The notes under the pieces were generated by a model. That model was not told where the DNA came from, searched no databases, and saw only the letters and a list, made by a program, of their open reading frames with translations. From Sporosarcina sp. ACRSM (lineage in GTDB: Bacteria > Bacillota > Bacilli > Bacillales_A > Planococcaceae), in contig NZ_JAKRNU010000004.1 in the NCBI RefSeq assembly GCF_022346545.1, forward strand, positions 273,711-337,710: a stretch of 64,000 nucleotides of DNA, read 5' to 3'. Shown piece by piece: positions 35,719 through 44,860 of this stretch; the first letter of the stretch is position 1, and each line of letters opens with the position of its first letter. The translations under genes and the position numbers were made by a program.

Positions 35719-37032
35719 TCATGTTTTTAAGTGGTTCACAGCTTCCAATATGTCAAAATTCAAATAACCAAAATGACAAATTTTAGGTGTGTTCGCTACA
35801 ATTGGACAAGTAAAGACACCCTGACCTAATTGAAAGTTTTTCTCTGGTATATCTACCCCAGTACCGAATGCAGTTGTATAAGTCTGTTTTTCAGCATTGC
35901 CGAGCACAAATTTTACTGGCAGATTTTCACGTAAATTAGTAGGTAATAGGGTAGCATCTGATTTTTGCATAACAATCCATAAGAAAAAGCCTAATTGTCT
36001 ACCTTGTAAAACTACCTGAGATAACAATTTCATAACTTCATCACGTTTCTTCTTTTCCATTGTCTGTAATACAGTTTGAAAACTTGCAAACTCATCAAAT
36101 ATAAAGATATAGGGTTCATACTGGAAGTCAGCATAAGTACCTTCTAATTTCATGTTAAGTTTTTCTTTTACTTTCGCTTTTCTTTCTATCATAACTTCGT
36201 TAAATTTCTTTAGTAATTCAATAATATCTTCTATGTCAGTGGCAGTATTTTCTATTGATATTTTCTCTCCAAGTACAGCTAGACTTGAGTTTTTTGGATC
36301 AGCAAAGTAAATATTATAAAGCACATTTTTAATTAGCATTTGAAGAATAAGAGAATAAAGTGCATAAGTTTTTCCTGACCCGGTTTGCCCGACAAGTAAA
36401 GTACCATATAAAGAAATTGCAATAGACTTATCAATAAGCAGTGTATAGTCATCGACCTGAGCTGATTGTTTTTTTAATTCGTCAAAACTATCAAATTTAT
36501 ATTGTTGGTCAATGTTGCTATCATATATTTCAAAAACATGGTAATTCTCATCGTTTGATAAATAGGCTCTATCAACTATAAAATCATTCAATGCAAAAGA
36601 AATATTTACATTGCCAATATCTTTATTAATATTGATGTTTTCAATAAGTAATTTAGCTTTTGAAAAATCATCGGCAAAATCAACTTTTATTTTCGGCAAA
36701 TCTGCTACTTCATTATTAAAATAAAATCTTTTATTATAATAGCTAGCATCTAGAAACGATTTTCTTAACTTTAATACAGTAAGATAATGATATATAGCGT
36801 ACTTCATGCCTTTATTAGCTTTATTACGGATTAGCCATATCATTATTTGACTCAGAAATATTACAATCATAAAGCCGAAAAATATACTATTAATGTATTT
36901 TGTGACTCCCAACTCGAGTTGGGAGTCAATATAATTCACTAATAAAGTTATTGCAGAAAGCATAAAGCACATACTGTATATGAATATCCCGTTTTGTTGC
37001 CTTGGTGTTCTAAATCTACCTTGTTTTAACAT
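35719..37032 (-). CDS. FtsK/SpoIIIE-type coupling ATPase
   Basis: 437 residues. Two N-terminal membrane segments (about 15-35 and 49-68), Walker A GQTGSGKT at 215-222, Walker B IFIFDEFASF at 309-318. Related to the Tn916 Orf21 / ICEBs1 ConQ coupling proteins that bring the relaxase-DNA complex to a secretion channel. Overlaps the upstream small gene by 17 nt. With no secretion genes here, it would have to use a channel provided by another element. Confidence 0.88.
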   Translation of the reverse strand: MLKQGRFRTPRQQNGIFIYSMCFMLSAITLLVNYIDSQLELGVTKYINSIFFGFMIVIFLSQIMIWLIRNKANKGMKYAIYHYLTVLKLRKSFLDASYYNKRFYFNNEVADLPKIKVDFADDFSKAKLLIENININKDIGNVNISFALNDFIVDRAYLSNDENYHVFEIYDSNIDQQYKFDSFDELKKQSAQVDDYTLLIDKSIAISLYGTLLVGQTGSGKTYALYSLILQMLIKNVLYNIYFADPKNSSLAVLGEKISIENTATDIEDIIELLKKFNEVMIERKAKVKEKLNMKLEGTYADFQYEPYIFIFDEFASFQTVLQTMEKKKRDEVMKLLSQVVLQGRQLGFFLWIVMQKSDATLLPTNLRENLPVKFVLGNAEKQTYTTAFGTGVDIPEKNFQLGQGVFTCPIVANTPKICHFGYLNFDILEAVNHLKT

Positions 37033-37402
37033 TGACTTTCTCTACATCTTTAAATCGAAGTATTAAGTCAAAACCGATAATAAAGGATTTCTCTGGTATG
37101 AAGTCTATTAGACGAACGTGTTCGCCTTTTTTCACATCAATGTATTCTTTATTATTTAAGACAGTCACATCAAAGGTATTTAATGTGTTATTATCACGTT
37201 TCATTCCAGTTTTCTTATCGACACCGTAGTCAGTCTCGTCTTTAGTAATTAGCAAAGTTAGAGTGACTCCTTTTTCATCTGGCTCTTTCTTACTTACGTA
37301 TGGACGTTGTGAAACCAATCTGTAAATACTTCCTGTGTTATTTAAAAATTCATCTGCTTTAAATTTTGTTTCTGTAAATACCCACGCATTTGCAATCGGC
37401 AT
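37016..37402 (-). CDS. small accessory protein of the transfer module, unrecognised
   Basis: 128 residues, soluble, no signal peptide. Overlaps the coupling ATPase start by 17 nt. Position corresponds to the small DUF961-like proteins (Orf22/Orf23, YdcP) before the coupling protein in Tn916/ICEBs1, but I cannot confirm homology by eye. Ribosome-binding site GAAAGAGG. Confidence 0.7.
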   Translation of the reverse strand: MPIANAWVFTETKFKADEFLNNTGSIYRLVSQRPYVSKKEPDEKGVTLTLLITKDETDYGVDKKTGMKRDNNTLNTFDVTVLNNKEYIDVKKGEHVRLIDFIPEKSFIIGFDLILRFKDVEKVNVKTR

Positions 37403-37420
37403 AGTGCAAAACCTCTTTCT

Positions 37421-37693
37421 TTAATTTGTTTTAATTTTGTTTAGTACATTTTCAAGCCCTCGTATTGTTCCTACAGCTTCATCGATTCCTTGGATTTCTA
37501 ACTTGCAATTTCCAAAAGTTAGAATAACAACGTCTTGTCTTAATTTGTTTCTGTAATCTTTAAGGAGCACAAGATTATGGTTAACGTTATTGCAAGTCAA
37601 TTCACTTTTAAAATCTTCTAGGAAATAATCAATGCTCATTATGTTAGGATATGACCATTCCAAGCTAGAAAGATGATGTCCTTTTCTAATCAA
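37421..37693 (-). CDS. small hypothetical protein, first gene of the transfer operon
   Basis: 90 residues, TTG start behind a near-perfect ribosome-binding site (AAAGGAGGTGA). No domain recognised; charged with a C-terminal helix. It heads the leftward operon of transfer genes and is divergent from the HTH gene at 37880. Confidence 0.7.
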   Translation of the reverse strand: MIRKGHHLSSLEWSYPNIMSIDYFLEDFKSELTCNNVNHNLVLLKDYRNKLRQDVVILTFGNCKLEIQGIDEAVGTIRGLENVLNKIKTN

Positions 37694-37879
37694 AGGCGTT
37701 TCACCTCCTTTTGAACTTACCTCAATTATACAGTGTTTATACGGACATTAATACAGACATATAGTCTGGTTGCTTGCGATAAAATATTGTTATGTTAGTA
37801 TGTTTTATAAGTACATTAATAGTAATTATTAAGACATTTTTAATTTTGTTATTACTGAAAGTTAAAGGAGATGTTTATT

Positions 37880-38443
37880 TTGTTTAAAAAATCAAATGGG
37901 TTAGGAGAAGAAGTAAGCCCGAAGGAAATTTTAATGTATTTTGAAGATAAATATCAGACACCTGATATTGTGACGCCGAAGACAATCAAAAGATGGATAG
38001 ATGAGTTGCAAATTGGACACATTACTTCACCACCTCCGAAAAGAAATGCAGATATTAAGTATAAGAGAGATGACGTTTTAAAAATTGAACAAGTAAAAAT
38101 GAAAAATTTATTACGTCGTAGAGACAAGTATTTAAATGAAAAATGGGTAGAGAAAAAAGCGGAAGAACAATTTGAACTTTTTGTAGAATATCAAAATCAG
38201 TTGATGGAAAATGGATATGATGAAATAACTTATAGCGACACTGTTGGATATAAGTATGAAGAAGAAGCGAAAAAGATAATATTTATAGAAAAAGTAGAAA
38301 TGTGTTTTGAACATCTTTTTCCAAATGTTAAATTTGATGAAAATGAACTAAAAAACAAATTGTTTGAAAGGGATGAATATCCTGATCTTAAAGAGGGAAT
38401 TGAAGCGAATGAATATATTAAAAAGAAATTATTTAAAAAATGA
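37880..38443 (+). CDS. HTH-containing protein, possible element regulator
   Basis: 187 residues from TTG 37880, chosen because AAAGGAG at 37864-37870 then has a 9-nt spacer (the ATG at 37871 abuts it). The N-terminus (about 10-65) contains TPKTIKRWIDELQIG and a basic KYKRDDVLKIEQVK segment that look like a winged or MerR-like helix-turn-helix; the rest is charged and probably helical. Divergent from the transfer operon, so a regulator of transfer or copy number is plausible. Family unknown. Confidence 0.65.
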   Translation: MFKKSNGLGEEVSPKEILMYFEDKYQTPDIVTPKTIKRWIDELQIGHITSPPPKRNADIKYKRDDVLKIEQVKMKNLLRRRDKYLNEKWVEKKAEEQFELFVEYQNQLMENGYDEITYSDTVGYKYEEEAKKIIFIEKVEMCFEHLFPNVKFDENELKNKLFERDEYPDLKEGIEANEYIKKKLFKK

Positions 38444-38782
38444 GCTGAATCATTCTAAAAATCAAAAGAAGAGGATGTTGTATCTGTTCTTTTCCTTTTC
38501 AGCTCACCTAATTGTAATCTCCTAATTCGTCTGTAAAGCAGAGACGAATTATCGATTATGTAAAGGGTCTTCGTTCTTCGGATGTTATGAGTCAGCCAAG
38601 TAGGATAAAGGTGCGTAAGAAAGCAATTAACGCTTTTAACGCACCCTAATTCATTGGGCTTCCCCAAAACATATACGAATCACTTGATAGCTTTGCTACT
38701 TACGCCACTTGACATTAATCGATGCGAAGATTCTCTCTGTGGTGACCAAAAAGGTCAAAAAATAATAGAGAGGTTGATCTAG
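38444..38782 (+). other. non-coding region with a strong hairpin; candidate replication or transfer origin
   Basis: No credible gene. Contains GGTGCGT (38610-38616) pairing with ACGCACC near 38639-38645, with further pairing of AAGC/GCTT inside. Such structured, gene-free stretches next to radC homologues occur on Bacilli rolling-circle plasmids as origins. Function not shown. Confidence 0.4.
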
Positions 38783-39235
38783 ATGGAAACCATTTTAGAG
38801 ATTGTACGCATTGAACAAGTAATTCGAGAGGCAGAAGAAGGAGTAAATTACATTATTCGCAGTCCAGAAGATGGAGCAAAAATAGCATCTCGCTTTATTG
38901 GTCGTGATGATCGAGAAGTGTTTTTTGTTATGTGTTTAAATACGAAAAATAATGTAATCGCAGTTCATCGTTGTCATGTTGGTTCGTTGAATGCCTCACT
39001 TGTTCATCCACGCGAGGTGTTTAAATCAGCAATACTTAATAATGCAGCAAACGTCATTGGTCTGCTTATAGGTATGGAATTTTCAAGGCGAAATAATAAA
39101 TCGTTATGCTTTCAACGTTATATTATTTTCGCCAGTTTTTTTGTGGCGAAAATAACTAATAGTAAAGATAAAACTGAAATAATACTTGTAAAAGATCTGT
39201 ATTACACGAGTAATGAACTGAATAATTTAACCTAA
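38783..39235 (+). pseudogene. radC: truncated RadC (JAB/JAMM domain) protein
   Basis: The first 94 or so residues match the RadC family found on plasmids and integrative elements (DREVFFVMCLNTKNN, SLNASLVHPREVFKSAI, NAANVIGL). Directly after NVIGL, at about 39064, the sequence departs from the family exactly where the metal-binding HxHPSG...D motif should begin, and about 55 unrelated residues follow. The metalloprotein site is therefore lost and the gene is probably non-functional. Ribosome-binding site AGAGAGG. Confidence 0.75.
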
Positions 39236-39941
39236 GTTCTCTTAGTTTGTCCACATGAGACGAGAAAATGTACCAACGAATGACATACCGTTCACCACTT
39301 CATATCTTTTGGAAGGTGAAAGGTATGAATGTTATAGTTGTTATACAAATTTGAATGTTTTCCAAAAAATCAGCCTTCCGCAAACGGGCCATATTGTGGA
39401 GCAATGCCTTTAAAGAAAATTGCATTTATAGGTTAAAATTTAGAAGACATAGTGAAATATTGTAATAAAAATTAAAGGTAAGCATCTACTTTTTTATTAC
39501 AATATAGAAAATTCCTTACTGTTGATACTTTCGGTGTTTGTCCAGATAGTTGTCGCATATTGCTCTTTTCCTAGATTAGATGTTGTTCATCTTTCCTACC
39601 GCGCTTCGCTTGCTCTCCTGTAGAGGATTAATCAGAGTTTCACTCTGATCATCCTCTACAGGACAACTAGCAGCTATGATGTATACATAGGTATTTGACG
39701 TGACTTATTTGATCGTCATTTCTTTCAACTCTGCCGAATTTAAAATACGTGCAGTAAAAGAGAATCTTATAGTTGAAGGTCCTTCTCAAATCTTTACCGA
39801 AAATGATTTTTCATTTATAGTATTTTCTATTGGGTTTTACGGTGGGATTTAAATCGCTTTTTTTATTCTCTAATAAGCAATCTGTAGTTTTTTAAAAAGA
39901 CTTTACCATACACGTGAGTGCGTTTTTTGCTTTTAATGTAA
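39236..39941. other. intergenic remnant region between radC and the ger operon
   Basis: No intact gene. An inverted repeat TATTGTAATAAAAA with TTTTTTATTACAATATA spans about 39454-39507. A translated stretch at about 39705-39850 (FNSAEFKIRAVKENLIVEG in part) looks like a decayed coding tail of unknown origin. The segment near 39370-39420 resembles a transposon end but cannot be assigned. Confidence 0.5.
39617..39662. terminator. large dyad, possible bidirectional terminator
   Basis: CCTGTAGAGGA pairs with TCCTCTACAGG at the outside, and ATCAGAG with CTCTGAT inside. No clear T-run, so it may instead be an IS-end or origin-type hairpin. Confidence 0.45.
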
Positions 39942-41039
39942 TTAACTTTTTGCGTTTGAATCCGTCAAAGGCTTAATATTAATCTGATAATCAATCTTAA
40001 TGTCCATCTTCTCGAAAAGTTCAATCCATTTTTTTTCATCCATTGGTTTTGAGAATGGTTTTAATGTATGAATGCCTAGCTGTAATGGATCCACATTCAA
40101 TTCTTGCATCTTTTTTACTAGTTCTTGTGTTTGCTTTTCAAAATTGGATTGGATATCTTTTTTCAAATCTTCTAAACCCTTTGGGTCAAATAATCGCTTT
40201 TCTCCCCGGTATTCTTCAATTCTTGAGTCTATCTTCACTGTATAGGTTATTGTAGACAAGCTTTTATTGATATCCACTTTCGTTTTAGACCTAACATGAC
40301 CTAGAACAACTTTTAATTCTGGGATCGGTAAAACTGCTAAGTAGTGATTGTTGTGTAACAGCTGGAAGATACGATCATCAAAAGTTGTTATTATTTTAAC
40401 TAATTTATCATTTTGAAACAGGGCTGTACCTTCATAGCTGATAGCGTCATTTTCTATTTTGAATACAGGTAAGAAAGGATCTGAATAAGGAGTATATAAC
40501 ATTTTTTTAAATTCATATAGATTAACGACGCTAAATTCTCCCTGATTTTCTTCCTCATAGTGCTTCAGCATTCGGTAAAAAGAGTAATCAAGATTGTCTT
40601 GTTCGTCCAATTTATTTTCCAAATATTCTTCAAAATTTCCTTTTACGATAACTAAATAGATTCTCAAAGAAATATCCGGATCAGTCAATAACACATTAAT
40701 AATGGACATAATCCCCTCGTTTTTAGCGAGGTCTTCATTAATTATCAGCATTCGCATTTGCCCAGTTTTTGTTTCCTGGTAGAAGTTTGTATTAAAATTC
40801 CTTAATCCCTCCTTTATTAAGCTTACTTCTTCCGTCATTACACTCTTTTTTTCTTTGCTTAGAGAAGGCAAAATCGTACTGATTTTTATTTTACCTTCAT
40901 CCCCTTTACTCAGTGATAAAAATGTGACTGGAGTAAGCTCTTCAATAATATTATTTTCAGTAAAAGGGGCACATCCAGTTAACCATAATGCCATAAGTAT
41001 GATTGACATTTTTTTAGCCATCTTCTTTTGTAGTCTCAT
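39942..41039 (-). CDS. spore germination receptor C subunit (GerAC family lipoprotein)
   Basis: 365 residues. N-terminal basic stretch, hydrophobic segment and lipobox LTGC with lipidated Cys23. The body matches the GerAC/Ger(x)C family: a GKIKISTILPSL region early and a C-terminal domain with KIDSRIEEYRG and LQLGIHTLKPFSKP. Forms the outer-leaflet subunit of a nutrient receptor in the spore inner membrane. Starts within the gerB-type gene (26-nt overlap, AAAGGGGG ribosome-binding site). Last gene of a three-gene receptor operon. Confidence 0.92.
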   Translation of the reverse strand: MRLQKKMAKKMSIILMALWLTGCAPFTENNIIEELTPVTFLSLSKGDEGKIKISTILPSLSKEKKSVMTEEVSLIKEGLRNFNTNFYQETKTGQMRMLIINEDLAKNEGIMSIINVLLTDPDISLRIYLVIVKGNFEEYLENKLDEQDNLDYSFYRMLKHYEEENQGEFSVVNLYEFKKMLYTPYSDPFLPVFKIENDAISYEGTALFQNDKLVKIITTFDDRIFQLLHNNHYLAVLPIPELKVVLGHVRSKTKVDINKSLSTITYTVKIDSRIEEYRGEKRLFDPKGLEDLKKDIQSNFEKQTQELVKKMQELNVDPLQLGIHTLKPFSKPMDEKKWIELFEKMDIKIDYQINIKPLTDSNAKS

Positions 41040-42156
41040 GTTTATTAACCCCCTTTATCTTCATCACTACGATAATAGTAATTGGAACCACTAAGTAACT
41101 TAAGCTTCCTGCTAAAATTTGAAGATTAAGTAAAATAACCTGCTTTTCATCTGACTTCCAAATCCATTCATTCACAAGAATCATTCCAATTAAAATAATG
41201 AATACACTGAATAAAAAGCCTACTCGACTGGATGGTCTCTCCATTTTCCCATTAGCTATTTTAGATGCTCCATAAAACAACAGTATAAAGATTGAAACCG
41301 CAAAGACGATGTTAAATAACTCCAAAGAAAGCATGACCATATCAATACGTTCAATTACTGGATTTTGAAAATAAAGGGCCATAGTAACAATTGGAAATTG
41401 ACTTTTGCTTAAATAATTGGAACCGAAATAGAATAAGGACGCCGTATATAAGAATACATACTCTATAACGGTTAGAGCATTGCCATAAGACAAATAGCGA
41501 AATGTCTTATTATTTGTTTTAAACCACGGTCCCAAAAATACCAGAAATTCAGGCCCTGAAAATGAAGATAAAATTAAAAATATTCCTTTCCAGGAATCCG
41601 CACTTAATTCCATTGGAATAATCGGATACAAATCACTGAGTTGAGCTATTGGAGGAAAGAAGAAAAAAGCAAAGAATAAGATCATCCAAAATGTACACAA
41701 AAATGAAATCACGACAAAACGTATAGTTTTTTCAACGCCCTTCCATGCTACATACAAACAAGACAACAGAATAAAAAAGATAAGCCAATTTGAATCTGTA
41801 GCTGGAAACATAAATACTTGAACCATTTCCGAGAATCCTAACATAATCACGAAAATTTTAAGCAGGATAAAGAACAACCCGATGAATGAGAGGAGACGTA
41901 CAAGTTTTTTTCCGAATAATCGTACAAATCCGTTGTATCCTTCGCTAGAAAACCGGGTTAAAAACCATTTGGATAAAAGAAGAATGTTTAGTTGAGACAA
42001 TATGCCGACCGCTATAATCACCCAAATCATATATGGATGGATCAAAAACCTTGGCATAATCAAAAAAAAGTAAAGCATTTGGAGGCGATTTACCATCAAC
42101 ATGAGATAGAACCCATTATAGGTTTCATTCTTATTAAATAATTGAAGGGCTTCCAT
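41014..42156 (-). CDS. spore germination receptor B subunit (GerAB family)
   Basis: 380 residues with about ten membrane helices, APC-superfamily fold. GerAB proteins bind germinant amino acids or other nutrients. Conserved features visible: the early GFYLMLMVNRLQ region, the FRYLSYGNALTVIEY segment and the terminal VPITIIVVMKIKG. Begins four bases after the gerA-type gene and overlaps the gerC-type gene. Specificity cannot be predicted by eye. Confidence 0.92.
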   Translation of the reverse strand: MEALQLFNKNETYNGFYLMLMVNRLQMLYFFLIMPRFLIHPYMIWVIIAVGILSQLNILLLSKWFLTRFSSEGYNGFVRLFGKKLVRLLSFIGLFFILLKIFVIMLGFSEMVQVFMFPATDSNWLIFFILLSCLYVAWKGVEKTIRFVVISFLCTFWMILFFAFFFFPPIAQLSDLYPIIPMELSADSWKGIFLILSSFSGPEFLVFLGPWFKTNNKTFRYLSYGNALTVIEYVFLYTASLFYFGSNYLSKSQFPIVTMALYFQNPVIERIDMVMLSLELFNIVFAVSIFILLFYGASKIANGKMERPSSRVGFLFSVFIILIGMILVNEWIWKSDEKQVILLNLQILAGSLSYLVVPITIIVVMKIKGVNKHETTKEDG

Positions 42157-42160
42157 CAGT

Positions 42161-43642
42161 TCATCTCCTAGTTTGATATCTCTTCATCTTCAGCGGTTTA
42201 ATATGTTCTGGACGCTCCTTCATTTTGACTAAAGGCCCTCGAATAAATAGGTCAAGCCAATCTTTTCCGTAGAAAGGGGCAACAGGGGATAAATATGGCT
42301 GCTTGAGTGAAGACAAGCCATTAAGGTGAGCTAAAACGATAATCATTGCCAGAACAATCCCTACTATCCCAAGAAACGAAGAAAATACAAGAAGAATGAA
42401 TTGAATCAATGAATTCGCCTTTGTCACAAGGTAATTAGGAATAAGAAAGGATCCGATAGTTGAAATCCCTACCATGACAATTAACACCTGACTTGCCATA
42501 CCAGCCTCAACTGCTGCTTGACCAATTACAATGCCCCCAATAACCCCAAGCGTTTGACCAGTCTTTGTTGGCATCCTTAAACTTGCTTCTTTTATAATTT
42601 CAATAAAAATCAACATGATAAATGCTTCCCAAAAAGGAGTGAACGGAAGCTTGCTCCTTGACTCCACCAAGACGAAAAGTGTTTGTAAAGGAATCATTTG
42701 ATAGTGATGAGTTGTTAATGCCACGTAGAATGGGATCAAGGTGATAGACAGAATAAAACTTACATATCGGATGATGCGCAAAAAACTGGCAACTACCCAT
42801 CGATTAATATAATCCTCTGGTGATTGGAACAAATGAAAAATAGTAATTGGGGCAACGAGAGCAAAAGGTGTATTGTCTACCAGAATCGTAATTTTTCCTA
42901 ATCCCAGAGAATTAGCAACATCATCAGGTCGGTCAGTTTGCTGAAACTGAGGAAAAATACTGTTTTGATGTTCCTCGATGAATGCCGATACTTGAGAAGA
43001 ATCAACGAAGAGATCATAATTAATTTCCGAAATCTTCTTTTTGGCGGTTGAAACAAATTCTGGATTGGTCAGCCCTTCTATGTACAATAAGACCACATTT
43101 GTCTCACTTAAAGAGCCAACGGTGAACTTCTCTGTTTTCAGATCATGTGTTGGAAGACGTCTACGAATGAGCGTAATATTTTGTTCTAGCTGTTCACTAA
43201 AGCTGTCTTTTGCTCCTAAAAGGATGGTTTCAGTATCGGATGGTTCAATTGCACGTCCAAGTGGATTTTCTAAAGGGATAGCGAACCAAAGGTTTGACGA
43301 AGAGTCAAATAACAAGACTGACCCTTTAAACAGCTCCTTTTTTGCCTCTTTAAAAGTGGAAATGGAGTTTATTGTTGAGTGAACAATGCATTCCTGAATG
43401 GATTGTTTGGAACAGTTAGATAAAGGTTTTAGAATGCTTTCATTTAATCTTTCTTGGTCAATCAGAGTTCTTACGTAAATAAGATCAACATTTTGATTTT
43501 CAGAAATGTTGATTTCCACAAATTCCGCATCATCCATTTGAACGAGGGCTTTTTTTAGAGTCTCTATTGATAATTCTGATTCTGCGTTTGATTGAGAAAC
43601 AGGCTTATTTTCATCTGATTGTTTTTTCCCAAACATGTACAT
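42161..43642 (-). CDS. spore germination receptor A subunit (GerAA/SpoVAF family)
   Basis: 493 residues: a soluble N-terminal region with the GerAA domain (IYVRTLIDQERL; VLLYIEGLTNPEFV), then four to five membrane helices (LRIIRYVSFILSITLIPFYV; GTIGSFLIPNYLV-like) and a basic C-terminal tail. Subunit A of a GerA-type nutrient receptor. Either ATG 43642 or ATG 43636 could be the start; GAGGTGAGG favours the second slightly. First gene of the operon. No sigma-G promoter of convincing quality was found upstream. Confidence 0.92.
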   Translation of the reverse strand: MYMFGKKQSDENKPVSQSNAESELSIETLKKALVQMDDAEFVEINISENQNVDLIYVRTLIDQERLNESILKPLSNCSKQSIQECIVHSTINSISTFKEAKKELFKGSVLLFDSSSNLWFAIPLENPLGRAIEPSDTETILLGAKDSFSEQLEQNITLIRRRLPTHDLKTEKFTVGSLSETNVVLLYIEGLTNPEFVSTAKKKISEINYDLFVDSSQVSAFIEEHQNSIFPQFQQTDRPDDVANSLGLGKITILVDNTPFALVAPITIFHLFQSPEDYINRWVVASFLRIIRYVSFILSITLIPFYVALTTHHYQMIPLQTLFVLVESRSKLPFTPFWEAFIMLIFIEIIKEASLRMPTKTGQTLGVIGGIVIGQAAVEAGMASQVLIVMVGISTIGSFLIPNYLVTKANSLIQFILLVFSSFLGIVGIVLAMIIVLAHLNGLSSLKQPYLSPVAPFYGKDWLDLFIRGPLVKMKERPEHIKPLKMKRYQTRR

Positions 43643-44034
43643 TCCTCACCTCTATATGTTAAAAAGCATTTTTGAAAGAACGGTAAAATTCGATATTAAT
43701 TCCATTGTTGGCTTTTTAAGTTTAAAATATACGAAACTAAATTAATAAGATGCAGAGGCACACCCTTAAAGCTAAATAACTGCTTTTGAATTCCATAAAC
43801 GCAACACGGACCATTAACAACCGTTAAAGGGCGCGATTGTTGAACACTAAAAGCCTAATTCCTTGCCAAAAACCAGGCGGGAATTAGACTTGTTTAATCC
43901 TACATTAATTTTAAATCTCCCAATTGATAAATACGGTGGCAACAGGTGGTAACTTTTGTGGCAATCACTGGTAAAAAAAGACACAAGTGGTACATTCCTT
44001 GGCCGTAATCAGATAGTGTATTACTATCTACTTT
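43643..44034. other. intergenic region with hairpin and possible IS21 end remnant
   Basis: AAGCCTAATTCC (about 43850) pairs with GGAATTAGACTT (about 43880), a probable terminator. Further right, repeated GTGGCAA/GGTGGTAAC/GTGGTAC motifs (43937-43995) resemble the terminal multiple repeats of IS21-type elements, in keeping with the transposase fragment at 44505. No gene seen. Confidence 0.45.
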
Positions 44035-44510
44035 TTAATTATTTTTTAGTCTGTTCTTAAAAAAATCAGCTATATTATTTTGATTTTGAGTCTTTTCCTC
44101 CCTGAATAACGAAAGGTAATCTAATGGGTTTGAGAATATATTGGTTAAAGCAGAATCAAAAAAAATCAAATTTTCTTGTGAAGATTTTTTTAGAAAGTAA
44201 TGAAAAGCCTGTGAAATTAATTCTTGTTGCTGTTTATTCATTTTTTTAAAATCTTCATGTGATTTTTTTAACGATAATATACTTTCTTCTTTTATTTTAA
44301 GCTCTTTTTCGAGCTGTTCTATTTTATTTTGCTTGGATTCTAATTCGTTGAAAAGAGTTGTCTTTAGTTTTTTATTTGTCACTTCAATATCTATCAGGTT
44401 TAATAAATTTTGTAGCTCATAATTTTTTTCATGTCTTTCAAGTTTGTGAGATAGAGCTGAGTTTACCTCATCTATGTATTCAGCTTTCGGCAAGTCGGTT
44501 ACGATTTGTA
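44035..44510 (-). pseudogene. 5'-truncated coiled-coil protein
   Basis: An open frame reading leftward with Glu/Lys/Leu heptad character (ELESKQNKIEQLEKELKIKE and onward), ending FFKNRLKNN. It is open on the right to 44592, but from about 44510 the sequence is the reverse complement of an IS21 transposase fragment, so the real 5' end has been replaced. Function unknown. Confidence 0.6.
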
Positions 44511-44650
44511 AGAGCGTACATACATGAAAAGCAAGAAGCTTCTTTCTTAGATGGCTTTGTTCATGCGTTTGAATTTTTTGGCGGAGTTCCAACTGAAGGA
44601 CTTTTTGATAACTTAAAAACGGCTGTACAAAAGATTCTTCAAGGGAGAGA
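44505..44650 (+). pseudogene. IS21-family transposase (IstA) fragment
   Basis: Translates to VRAYIHEKQEASFLDGFVHA, then FEFFGGVPTEGLFDNLKTAV and GRDR, the integrase-core stretch of IS21-type IstA. Only about 48 codons remain. Fused in frame to a methyltransferase fragment on its right. Confidence 0.8.
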
Positions 44651-44860
44651 CCGAATCTATATTGATCCTCCTTTTAATACTAGCGGAGATTCATTTATAT
44701 ATAATGATCGCTTTAATCATTCTACTTGGTTAACATTCATGAAAAATAGATTAGAGATAGCAAAAGAGTTGTTAGCAACTGATGGCACAATATACATACA
44801 TTTAGATTACAATGAAGTTCACTATCTTAAGGTTTTAATGGATGAAATTTTGTTATTTTT
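44651..44860 (+). pseudogene. type III restriction-modification DNA methyltransferase (Mod) fragment
   Basis: IYIDPPFNTSGDSFIYND carries the DPPF catalytic motif, followed by FMKNRLEIAKELL and IHLDYNEVHYLKVLMDEI, as in Mod subunits of type III systems. About 70 codons are left; the AdoMet-binding motif and specificity region are gone. The frame breaks near 44855. Confidence 0.8.

Noticed and set aside
43643..43720. Sigma-G promoter before the germination operon
   Set aside because: No pair of boxes close to the sigma-G consensus with proper spacing could be found; CATATAG alone is not enough.
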